Positions 24,829 through 35,332 of a stretch of 64,000 nucleotides of DNA are shown piece by piece; position 1 is the stretch's first letter, and each line of letters opens with the position of its first letter. The stretch comes from Lasioglossum baleicum (lineage: Eukaryota > Arthropoda > Insecta > Hymenoptera > Halictidae): the NCBI RefSeq assembly GCF_051020765.1, contig NC_134934.1, positions 14,336,001 to 14,400,000 on the forward strand, written 5' to 3'. A program made the translations under genes and the position numbers. The notes below the pieces were generated by a model that was not told the origin of the DNA, made no database searches, and saw nothing but the letters and a program-made list of their open reading frames with translations.

Positions 24829-24954
24829 TATACATTCCAAGAACCGTATCTGCGGGTCCTGTTATATTAAACTTCGCGATATCTTAGGTTTGAAAACATA
24901 GAGAACCAAGTCAGTCAAAGCCTAGCTTTGGAAGAGAGAGAATCTACATACACA

Positions 24955-25050
24955 GGTTATTTCACCTAACTTGACCACCTTGAATATTTCTGTTGTTTTT
25001 AAAGATACGTCAAATGTCTGAAGGACAAAGTTGAATGGTTAATATGTGTA
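24955..25050 (+). repeat. solitary arm of the 8045-8587 MITE family
   Basis: TTGACCACCTTGAATATTTC, TTGTTTTTAAAGATACGTCA and CTGAAGGACAAAGTTGAATG match the arm of the element at 8045-8587. No opposite arm is found, so it is a truncated copy. Confidence 0.75.
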
Positions 25051-25182
25051 ACTGCAATGTTAATAAAAAAAATGTGTTTCTTCTTTATTTCGAGTCTGTT
25101 TTTTTATTGCAGGCCTCGAATTAATTCATAATACTTAATGAGGCCCTTGGTGATAAATGAGTTTGACATGCCTGTTCTAAAT

Positions 25183-28090
25183 GAAGAGGAAAAGAGTTTA
25201 AGAAATCTAACCAACCTGAGAATCTAAAGAAAACAAGTAGTAAAACAAACGTCGAACCAACTGGCTGACCAAGGCTGAACCATTCTACTGAACGCTGCCG
25301 CTAAAGGAACTGCACGTGCAATTTGCTTACAGAGTAAATAAAGATTGAATTCAATTCCGGAATTGATCACGGAATCGTGAAGCTTGCGTACATATCCGTG
25401 ATTGTTAAACGTAATTCATTTTGAAACCGTCCTACATTAAATGTTATTATTTGTTTCTCCTGCATGCTGAGCATCGATTGAACGATCCCAGAAATTAGAT
25501 AAAATCGAGTCAATTTATATGTAAATATTAGTTGAATGCATAAGTTAAATTTTATAAAAAAATAAAAAAAGCATACTTTTACAATTCATTCTTTTCTACA
25601 ATTACACAAGAATGGTGCGGTATAGTTTGATCGGATATGATAGAGCAAAAATTGAGAAATTCAATCTGTCATTAAAAATCATAAAAAGAATGGGCCAGTA
25701 GTGGAAGGGTGTTGGCAAACAGCACTGCAATTAAGCGAGGGCGTTCGATCGAAAGAACGAGTTTATTATGGTCGTGTCGATGCGACGGCTCTCGGAATGG
25801 TTGTCATTTTTAATCGAGTACATGGTGTATCGATCGAAAAACGAAATTCAGTTTAACCGTCGGTGTTTTAACAACGCTGCGAGGGGTGGGTTCATCACCG
25901 GCGCATAGGCGTCGAACCGTTGAAACGTTCGGAGTTCTCCGGGGAGTTCTGGTATTAGGAATTCCATGAAAACCGGCGTTCCTTTTCCGGTTGCGGGACG
26001 ATGTGGATCGGTAGCATCCGGCCAAAACGTTATCCGCCGACCTGGAATTGGAATATCAGTTTTTCCATCGTTTCCCCCGTTCCCCAGCGCTATCGGCGCG
26101 GAGATAAGAAGAACCTTATTGCTCGTCGGTCGAACGAACGCGATCCTCTGTCCTTCGGTATCGATCGTTGCCATTTACCATGTTATCGATCGTCCGGGTT
26201 CCCGTGGACCGCTCGCTTTGACCCTTTAGAGTCTATCGGATATGTCTTTTCGATGAGATCGGCTCCGTTTTAAAATATGCGAGCGCTCCTTCGCTTTCTG
26301 TTCTCGTAACTAGTATGTACGTTTCTGGTTTTTAGTTAATTGTTAATTGTCTTGGAACGTTGCCTAGTTGAACATGATATTGGGTGTACAGCCAACCCGT
26401 CGTTTTCAAGTCTAAAGTGTGAACATTTCGAAACAACCACAGGCGATGACGTTCCCATAACGTTGTCTTTACGACTGTGTAACTTCGAGCGAACATTGCC
26501 GGCGGAAAAAATTCTGGTACGTTCATTAGACACGGCCGAATAAATCGACAAAGTTCCAGATCGACTGGGAGCACGGTAGATCATTTTTAATTGGCGACTG
26601 TAGGGGATTTCATAGTCGATAGACAAGAGAAATCGGGCACGGGACAGGCTTCTGGTGCGAGTCCGGCTTCCGGCACTCTTGCTGCCAAGTTTCGCGACAA
26701 TTTGAATACATCCAACTAATCGGCAAAGTGTCGGAAGGGGCTGCGCCACGTAGAACGCGTATACATGTCCCCGGCCGATTGTGTTCGATTCTCGATAACT
26801 AGCTCGAAGTTACGCGAGCGAAATTTCTCGATGCAACGACCGAAACTTTCCGTCGAGATTGACGCTTTAGCGTCTCTACCGTTAGCCCCGTCCCACCTCT
26901 CTCTCTCTCTCTTTCTTCGGCGAGTCGCTCTTCAGAATGTCTCTCTTTCTCTTGACGCTGTCGCCGCCAAGGCGCGCAACGCGCAACGCCGCTGCCATAA
27001 ACTGCAGCCCTTGTGTTCGGGAACCACTTCAGCCTGTATTAAACTTCGTCCGCGTATTTATCGGCCGGATACCAAGTTTCCGGTCGAGCGACGGGGCTAG
27101 ATCCTCGCGAATTACCATCCTCCACCGTCGATACCCCCGCTTCACGTTTCTCTCACACCCTCGACTCGTCGACGTCGAACGTTGACGTCGACGACCCGGC
27201 GAGATTCTCGCGGTGCAAGGGATCACGGGGATCGACGGGCTTTACGGCTTTCGACAGCGATCCGACTCGGGAATGCCTTATGTACCGGCTCGTGAAATAA
27301 ACATCGACGACAACGGAAACGGCCGACGCGTTTCCGATTCGGTTACACGTCCACGCCGAGAAACGCGCCATTTTCTGCCGTTAATTCCTCGTTTACGCGA
27401 TTCGACACGTTTCCGATTCACTCACTGGCCGGTCCACATGAAAATCGTGCGGTTCAACCAAAGACTCACGTCCCAAAGCTAACAGGCTTTTTATTACATT
27501 CATTTCGTATTAGCAAGATGAGACTGGAGCGATTTATTCGACTCGGTGTCAGAAAATTGGTGCCACGGCTGCAATCGTTTGGATCGCGCAATTTCACTGT
27601 CGCATAACTTGAGCGACCCGTGACGAAGATTATTCCGTCACGTCGGGTAATATGATAATTCGAGGACGGTACGATTTCCATAGAAAACGGAAGTAGCGGG
27701 TGAAGAGAACGCCACGATTTTACGTCCGGGATTATGATCAACCACCAACGAATTTATAGATTGACTCGATATTTTTAGTTTCGACCTAGCCCGCACACAC
27801 GCAATCAAAATCGTTTTCAGTCGGGGCCATTTTTGGGTAAAATCGTCGCCATTCAAGCCTCCATTGGCGAGGCTCGAGCCGGCGATTTTCATATAACCCA
27901 TCTTCCGCAGTAAATGTAAAAGTCGCACAGTGATCATTTGCTCCTAGATACCCAGCTTCCTGTTTCTCATGCGCAATACTATACAAACTCGTGATTACAT
28001 CCTCAACTCATCCTCAAACTCAAAAATGTGCCAAAAATACGTCTTAGTTTTGTCAAAAAAGACGTGCGGAAAACATTTAAGATGTCTTTA
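25183..28090. other. no gene recognised; CpG-rich block 25840-27480
   Basis: The CpG-rich block carries many short overlapping frames on both strands without domain resemblance. A short CT run lies at about 26898-26912. 27480-28090 has mixed composition. I see no splice-site pattern joining frames into a conserved product. Confidence 0.4.
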
Positions 28091-28097
28091 AGTCATT

Positions 28098-28995
28098 CAA
28101 CACTGAACCTACCGAGCGTTGAAAGCGATTAAAATGATTTTGCTTACAAAAACGCACTAAAAAGTATGAAATAATTTCTATTTAATTTATGTGAATACAC
28201 ACGAACTTAAATACAATACAATCTTTTCGCAGACGGCGCAAAATTGAAAATTTTCCAAATGACAGATGTTGCTGATTATGATTTCGTTGGAATATGGTGG
28301 ACTTGGAAATCAGTAAGTGGGAGGAGAAGATACATTAATATGTGAAAGCATGTAGAAGAATTTAGGGGTTTTCGTAGTTTCCAGTGTCGAAAATTTTCAA
28401 TTTTGCGCCGCCTCCGACAAGATTGTATTGTATTTAAGTTGGTGTGTATTCACACAAATTAAATGGAATTAGATCATACTTTTTAGTACGTCTCGAAGTC
28501 GGTTTAATTTTTTTTATAAAATTTTTGTATTTCACACCTTTTAGTGGAACGAGCAGAATTTGTAGAAAACCGTAGGATGGTTTTTCGGTCGTATTGTTTA
28601 TTTGCAATAAAAACCGCAAAGAATGAAAAAATGCAAAATTTATTTTCAGGGGACCACCCCGGGGACATATGTACTCTCTAAAATGCAAAAGGTTTCTTTC
28701 CGATTAGTCCAACCATCTCGGTATAATCGGTGAACTACATAGAAAAAAAAGCGAGAAAAGAACAACAAAAGGCACATACAGATCGAATTGAGTAACCACC
28801 TCCTTTTTCGAAGTCGGTTAAAAATGACAAGAGTCTATTTATTTAAATCTTGTGCAATTTTTATAACAATACGTGCTTGGATAAATTAATTTATCGAATC
28901 AATTTCGATGTAAGCAACTTCGTAATTTCAATAATTGTGAAATGAAAAATATAAAACCGGTCATTTGAACGGCAATGGTAGGTTTAGTGTTAAAC
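28098..28995. mobile_element. possible composite element with ACACTAAACCTACC termini and an inner foldback (28149-28487)
   Basis: AACACTGAACCTACC (28099-28113) and the inverse of ACACTAAACCTACC (about 28977-28991) face inward. The same terminus follows TTAA at 61651. Within it, 28149-28487 is a clear inverted repeat: CACTAAAAAGTATG, TGAATACACAC, AATACAATACAATCTT and GGCGCAAAATTGAAAATTTT each recur inverted on the right side. Whether outer and inner repeats belong to one transposon is not certain. Confidence 0.55.
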
Positions 28996-29737
28996 ACCTA
29001 CCAAAAAATATTGAAAAAGTATTAAAATATGCTTTTAAAATACCTGAGCAAATAAAAAATGATATTACATGTGATTTGAAAATGTTCGGAGTCTGGGCGT
29101 CTGCGGTCGGCGATCGTCTAGAATACGAGGTCTTAAAAACGCGAGTTCTCGGACTCTAGATCACAAGCCAGAGTCTGGAAGCCCGGGGATTCGACGTCGG
29201 ACCACCAAAGTTTTATTGCGAAATAAGTATTGTGGAAAGCCTGGCCGGGTGGCTGCCGTGCCCCTGAATATTCCAATTTCATTAAACATTCATAAAGCTC
29301 CGTGTTTCCAAGTTTTTGCGGCCGTTCTCGGCTCTCTTTCTCCCAGCCCTCTGCCACGCTGGAATGGACGCGACGAGAGGTCGCGTTCATATATATTCGC
29401 CTAACCCACAGACGCGTTTAGACAGTGCCGAAATTCAACCTAACTTTTATTCGAGAGCGGAAGATCGTTTACTCTACTCCCACCTGCTGAACGTTCGTTG
29501 TCGATCTACATCTGTTTTCTTTTCAAATGTTGAGGAGCGTGGCTTCTATAATGAAAACGTGGTTATGGGTTCGTGGTGTTTGCTATTAAGCGTTAATGCG
29601 ATCGTATAAATGTTAGGATCGTGTTGCTTGAGAGAGTAATGAGCTGTTATAGTGGCTGCGCAATCTCTGCTCTTGTTATAGTCTGACTTGGATTCACGGG
29701 AAATCTATGAAATAGTCACCGGTAAACGTTAAAAAAT
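28996..29737. other. no gene recognised
   Basis: Mixed-composition sequence with short chance frames on both strands at 28965-29609. No domain, RNA gene or repeat structure is apparent. Confidence 0.4.
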
Positions 29738-29975
29738 GGACAGCGAACCTTTATATAAAATTAAAAATTTTTTCTACCCGAAGTGCAGCAACCCAGAGTA
29801 CAATAGAAATTTTTTTAATTGGTAGGACAGCTTATCTTTATGCAAATTATAGTTTTGTACCTGAATTGCGACAAACTGAAGCGAATTGAGCAACCTTACC
29901 CTAACAGTATTTTGAAATTCTTCTAATAATACTTCTAATAATTGTCATAAATCCATAAAATCCGCTGTCTATTAA
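29738..29975. mobile_element. short inverted-repeat element of the GCGGATCTTTATGC family
   Basis: GGACAGCGAACCTTTATAT at the left faces the inverse of AGACAGCGGATTTTATGG at the right. The interior is AT-rich and non-coding. It compares with 47455-47872, 51733-51945 and 60687-60870. Confidence 0.65.
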
Positions 29976-29979
29976 TAAA

Positions 29980-30583
29980 CGACAAGATATTGAAGATGAC
30001 TGAAGAAATTCGTGGTGCAACCCAATATAAATATTGTGTGGCAAATATTTTCTTAGATTGTTCGCGAGTCCGGGAAACTGCTACGTTAACCAATCTGCAA
30101 GTGCGTTTTCCTCGTCCCAGCTGCTCCAGATTAAATTCCAGATAAAATCGCGATCTGCCGCCATTGCTTCAATGGACATTGAAATCTTTCGAGTCTCGCG
30201 GATTTCGAGTTCTCGAGATCGTTGTTCACGGACAATGTCTCGCGCGCGCGCGCGCCAGCTCTCGTCGGAACGAGTCGCTGCTCGAGGCAGTTTTGCTAGG
30301 CTTCCTTCTTGATTTTCCAACGAGGTTTTCGCTCGATAAGTTATGGATATATACGCATCGCGGGGGTTAATTGAAAAGTTGGCGTTGTGTCGCTCTCGTC
30401 GAGGAGGAAGCGGTCGATCCAAGCACAAGCTACGCGGTCTTTTTTGCCTCGCGCTTCAACAACCTGGAACGAACGTAATTTACGATCATCGTATGCGACC
30501 GAGATCAACGCTCTGCCGACGATGTACACCGTGTCCCTGACGACTGTGTCAGAGCCGATTGTTTTGGAACTCGAAAAAACTCT
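29980..30583. other. no gene recognised; includes a (CG)n run near 30241
   Basis: CpG-rich sequence with overlapping frames at 30034-30587 and a CGCGCGCGCGCGC run at about 30241-30254 capable of Z-DNA. No conserved product. Confidence 0.4.
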
Positions 30584-30587
30584 TTAA

Positions 30588-31256
30588 CCCTTAGAACTCG
30601 AATAGTGACTGAGGCGCCACTAAAAATGTCTGTACCCTTACTAAAAATATTATTTAAATTATTAAATATGTCAGTATCTAATCAATTACTAAACATTTAG
30701 GTATTGTACGAGGTATTATACCAAGTTTATATCCATAAAATTTCCAAAAAAATCATGGGGAATGGAAATATTCTACGTCGAAAGAAATGTTTAATTTTTG
30801 AGTTAAAATATCTCCGAATCAGAGTTGGGCATTAATCGATTAAAATTTTAATCAAGATTGATTGATTAATGTGTACGATTAAAAAAGGTAATCATTGAAA
30901 AATACGCTTGATTCAATCGATTGATGAAGTTAATCGTCAATCGTTGATTAAAGATAGAAATCATCGAAAAAATAACATAAAAGCACGTAAACAGAGTTTG
31001 TATTATAGACCAAATGACAATACATCTAAACTCAGTTTACATTTTTTTCAGTATTCATATAGTTTTGATTCCGTATTTCATTTCGAAATTTCAGTTAATC
31101 ATTAATCAATTATCCAATTGACGATTACAATTGAAAGGAATGTAATAGTTAATTAACTAGGATATTAATTGTTGATTGCGATTAGCGATTAGAGTCGAAA
31201 TATATTCGTCAATCATTGATTAAATTTTTGCCCAACTCTGCTCCGAATGCAAAGGG
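30588..31256. mobile_element. TTAA-flanked piggyBac-like MITE, split by a hAT-type foldback
   Basis: TTAA (30584-30587) is followed by CCCTTAGAACTCG. The far end reads CGAATGCAAAGGG then TTAA (31257-31260). The TTAA duplication and CCCTT terminus fit the piggyBac superfamily. Related ends occur at 53427 (TTAA CCCTTCGCAGTCG), 56401 (CCCTTCGCACTCGGAG) and 58720. The interior is AT-rich with no transposase. The insertion 30830-31240 interrupts it near its right end. Confidence 0.7.
30830..31240. mobile_element. hAT-type foldback filled with TTGATTAATC micro-repeats
   Basis: The termini are CAGAGTTGGGCATTAATCG and its inverse GCCCAACTCTG. Both are flanked by the identical octamer CTCCGAAT (30822-30829 and 31241-31248). 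The interior consists mostly of degenerate copies of a self-complementary motif (GATTAATC, TCGATTGA, AATCGTTGATT). No ORF of note. It lies inside the TTAA-flanked element, so it is the younger of the two. Confidence 0.88.
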
Positions 31257-31260
31257 TTAA

Positions 31261-32253
31261 CTCATGCATACAACCGATCATCTTGATTGTCGTTCATTCA
31301 ATATAAAAATTAGATGAGTTAAATCAATAAATTATTGAATCGGCTGAACTTCCTGAGAAATCACTTGTCCACCACTTTCTTCAGTTATTCATTTTGGAGC
31401 TGTTTGTAATGGATACAATGAACTTTCTGATTATAGTTTCTTTAGAAATGTTCATTCTCTTCTAACAATTACTTCAATGCATAACTCTTCCACTTCGTTG
31501 AACTGCAGCGTCGAATTGTTTCACCGTTGAAATGAGTTCGTTGATTCGGCTCGTATCGCGAGACACGACTCGATATTGAAACGCGGAGACAACGAGAGAA
31601 GACTTGCTCGCAGCACTCTGTGACAAAGAGTATCGCGAAGAATCGCTGGTGCGAAGGTACGCACAGGTGATTCAAGGAAGATTATATTTCAGCTTTGTTC
31701 CTACATCGAGAACTCGAGATGTCTCCGACCAATAGCGAAGAATGGTGTTTTCCAAGTTGCGCGAAAATTCTGCACGATCGTTCGAGATTGATGTAGAATG
31801 TAAATGTAAATGATACAATTCTGAGAATAATTTAGATTATTTTGCAATATTTTGCAATTCAGTTGGCAGCTATTGTTAAATATCAACAACTTATTTGTGC
31901 CCATAATTATATGAAAGTGGTGAAAGTCAATATTTAAAAAGAATGAGTTTATCAGTCATTTTACATCACATTATTTTAAACTAAATTCATCCAATGTAAT
32001 TTTTTCGATATTGTCAGAAATGAACCGTTAGGTAGTGCTTGTTATTTCAACATTATATGGAATTTATTTAGTGTCAATGTCCTTGTTCCTTAAATATCTT
32101 GAAACAAGAAATACATTATAAGAATAAATTAATCTAAACCGAAATGTCTATCTTATTGCACAGCTTTGGTCCACTCTTCGAGTAAGAAAATTTCGTGATT
32201 TGTCCACAAGAACATGCTGACGAAGAAATGTTTGCCGATGCAAAATGTCCAAT
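31261..32253. other. AT-rich, no gene recognised
   Basis: A small CpG-richer patch occurs at about 31490-31750. No domain, RNA gene or repeat structure is evident in the rest. Confidence 0.4.
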
Positions 32254-32293
32254 ATCTTTATATATAAAAATGCAGTGATGACTCATTCACTCA

Positions 32294-32888
32294 TCTCTAT
32301 ATATAAAAATGCAGTGATGACTCATTCACTCACTCACTGATCAACGCCCTAGCTAAACCCTTGGACCTAGAAAGCTGAAATTTTGCACAGAGGTTTCCTT
32401 TATGATCTATACAAGGGATAAGAAAGGATATTTCGAAATTCAACCCCCAAGGGGGTGAAAAGGGGTAGCAACGTTTGTATGAGGAATATTTTGTTCGTGG
32501 TCGGATTTACTTCATACTTGGTCTTAATGCTCTTTGATATAATTAATCAAACATCTGTTTCGACATTTTAAAAAATTCAACCCCTGAGGGGGTGAAAAGT
32601 GGTTGCAACGTTTGTATGAGGAATATTTTGTTCGTGGTCGGATTTACTTCATACTTGGTCTTAATGCTCTTTGATATAATTAATCAAACATCAGTTTCGA
32701 CATTTTAAAAAATTAATCCCCTAAGGGGGTGAAAAGGGGTTTTGAAATCTAAGATGGCGGCATGACATAAAATTAAAACTCTATAGGGGTGAATGGGAGG
32801 TTAAAAGGTTTTATATGGAGAAACAATATCAATTTCCGAGGGCATTAAACGGTTTTCTGTGCGAGCGAAGCCGCGGGCAAAAGCTAGT
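32294..32888 (+). mobile_element. non-autonomous Helitron-like element with internal 137-bp tandem repeats
   Basis: The left end is TCTCTATATATAAAAATGCA and the right end is GCGAAGCCGCGGGCAAAAGC then TAGT. The CTAGT terminus with a short GC-rich stem just before it (GCGAAGCCGCGGGC) is the usual Helitron 3' structure. There are no terminal inverted repeats. A block starting GGGGGTGAAAA recurs at 32451, 32588 and 32725, an exact 137-base period, with two full copies and a partial third. The first 38 bases are duplicated upstream (about 32254-32293). No Rep/helicase is present. Confidence 0.85.
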
Positions 32889-32889
32889 G

Positions 32890-35330
32890 TATAAATAAAA
32901 CAAAATGGAAAATGGCAGTAGAACTCGATCCACACTCGCCGACCTCCGCGCCGCGCCGCGCCGCACTGACTTTACGTCAGTCCTAAACACAAAGTATCCA
33001 CCACAGCGACAAGAACTTGAGGACATTAGGAGGACCCAAAAAAAAGTTTATGACCCAGTATTCAGCACGGGCAATTACTTATGACTGGACTCAATATTTT
33101 CACCGGCAGCGTAGCACCGTCTGCTAGCATGGAATTGATCAATACTTCGAAAAGCTTCGTTTTCCAGGCTAGTCTGAAAATGAAAAAAAAAGCAGCGAGG
33201 GTAGCGGTAGCGGTGACGGTGGCCGTGGACGCGGTTATGGCAGCGAGACGAACAAAAGGAACGAGGGTTGCCGATGACGTGCCTGCGACGCATACCGCCG
33301 CAAAAAACGCCTCTCTTCAACTAGAATCCATAATTTTTATTGTGTCTCTGACAAAGGTGAGTAATAAATAGAGTTTTCATAAAGTGTGGTATAATGTTCC
33401 CCAAAGATATCTAATTATTACAGAGAGCCTTGGTGTATGCTTTTAATAATATTAAGTGAATTTACAAATAAATGACACATCCAGGACATCGTTGTGAATA
33501 CGTACAATCGTTGTTTAATTAATATTGACGAGCAAAATATACTTCTGTTCAAACTGAAAACTTCTACTTCGAAGGACCTTTCTTTTCGTGTTCTCGTTAA
33601 AACTTGGAATGCGAGAAAAGACGAAGAGAAGTTCCATGTTTTAAATAGAATCTATTAAAAAGCTCCATAACTCTTCTCGATATTGCAATATTATCTACCA
33701 AGAATTGCGTCATAATTTTTCAAAATCCATGACCCACAGTTGAAGACCTCGTAATCAAAGTTTTGCAGGTAAATCGTTCGACAATTTTCCATTTTCTGCA
33801 TAAAAAAACGAATGTATGCGACAGAATCGAAAATGCTGGTCACGATGAAGCTCCAGGGTATTGTCCCGAAGACGTCAGGAGGACGAAGAGTTACCATGAG
33901 TGCCATTGCGCCTTTTACCAATGGATCAAACATGTTCCCGACGTGTGCTCCACAAGGACCGCTTGTTCCTGTCACCAACACAGAGCAGTGTCCCTCGAAA
34001 ATTCGTTTAATAAGGCAACGAAAGCGTCCCGGAAGCCAATATGGCAGCGCTGTTTCCTCAGCCAATATTCGCGTAGGGTTCGAACGATTCGCCAAGTAGG
34101 CAGTCCGCGAGGAAAGAATCATGCGGACGACCCATTATTATTCGATATTGTACGCGAATAAGGTGTGATGCATAAAGGAAGAACCTCCACGTAGAACCGT
34201 GCTAAAATAAAGAAGAAATCGGCTTTTCCGAAAACGGGAACTTTATTTCTCGATTTGGCTGCATTTTCTGTTCTTTGCTTCATTGCTTCTATTAAAATCG
34301 ATTCTTTCGAGGGAGTTTTAGGATTAATAGCAAGAAAACTGTAAAATTCTTCGTTTCATGATCCTGTTTATGCATCCAACTCTCTTATTACAAAGTTTTC
34401 ATATAGCACAGCTTAATAAACGTAAACAAGCCTCGTATAACACGAATGTTTCCATCATATTGTTTTCACTATAGAGTTCTAGCTTAACACAGTTTTCATA
34501 CAACATAAAACAAATTAACTGTGTTGTAGAAAGATCGGCTGTACTTAGATAAAAATTTTCTGACTGTTCATGGTCGAAACAAGCGGAAGTAATAGTTTAT
34601 AATGTTGCTAGCCAGTTGTTCTGAATAACAGACATACGTCTAGGATCTAGAATGTTGGATTCCCGAGTAATTCACCGATCGAACGAGTCGGGAAACATCG
34701 ATAAACGCGATCGAGCATTCCCTTTAGGCAGCGCGGCGCGTTTTAACGCGTCCGAGGAAGTTTTCGTCAAGCCCCGAACCGATCGCACCACGCCAGAGAA
34801 ACCTGTCGGTTTAAATTCGCGTTTAAACGTCATTCGCCGATATTGGCATCGAAAGCGTCGCTCTGTCCTTTGGACGCGAAACGTTTGTTCGATCGCGTTC
34901 CTCGACTACCATCCTCCACTCCTTTGTCGATCGCTAGTCCATGTTTCGTACGTTGCCTCATCAATGTCGCAATTCCTGTATCGCCACATCAACTCGTTCC
35001 TTAACATTCTCTCTAGGCTGATAAAAACGGAATTGAAAAGTTGACGAGTGGAAAGTTTTCAAAGCTTTTCTAGGAATGCTATATCTGCGATATTTATTTA
35101 TTGATGCAGTAAACCGTATTTGGTTTATATAGCATGTATTAATATGACACTTTACAATTAACAATGAATATCGTATATTGTATATCTCGCAGTATATCTA
35201 TACTGATGCTTAGAACAAAATTAATAATGTAGGGAGTGTAATATTTACGATTGAGGAGCAATTCAAACAAGTGTCCTCGTTCTATGAACATTGCCACGAT
35301 TGTGATATGTTTCAAAATTTCTATGTGTTG
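32890..35330. other. no gene confidently recognised; paired antisense frames at 33691-34161
   Basis: At 33691-34161 a 143-residue minus frame and two long + frames (132 and 95 residues) overlap. The minus product is fairly hydrophobic (a segment around DVFGTIPWSFIVTSIFD) but matches no family I know. 34640-35050 is CpG-rich, with a 130-residue + frame that I also do not recognise. 33060-33380 holds another pair of overlapping frames. Confidence 0.35.
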
Positions 35331-35332
35331 TA

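Larger units (their letters stand above)
24253..25174. mobile_element. hAT-type element with perfect 8-bp target duplication, itself interrupted by two MITEs
   Basis: The left end CAGGCATGTCAAACACGCGG and the right end (inverse of CAGGCATGTCAAACTC) are flanked by the identical octamer TTCTAAAT at 24245-24252 and 25175-25182. Terminal CAGG and an 8-bp duplication are hAT hallmarks. The body contains a mariner-type MITE (24335-24414), a 356-bp palindrome (24473-24828) and a solitary foldback arm (24955-25050), so the original element was much shorter. No transposase frame remains. Confidence 0.85.

Noticed and set aside
24545..24840. Mirror 66- and 94-residue frames
   Set aside because: Products of the palindromic MITE symmetry.
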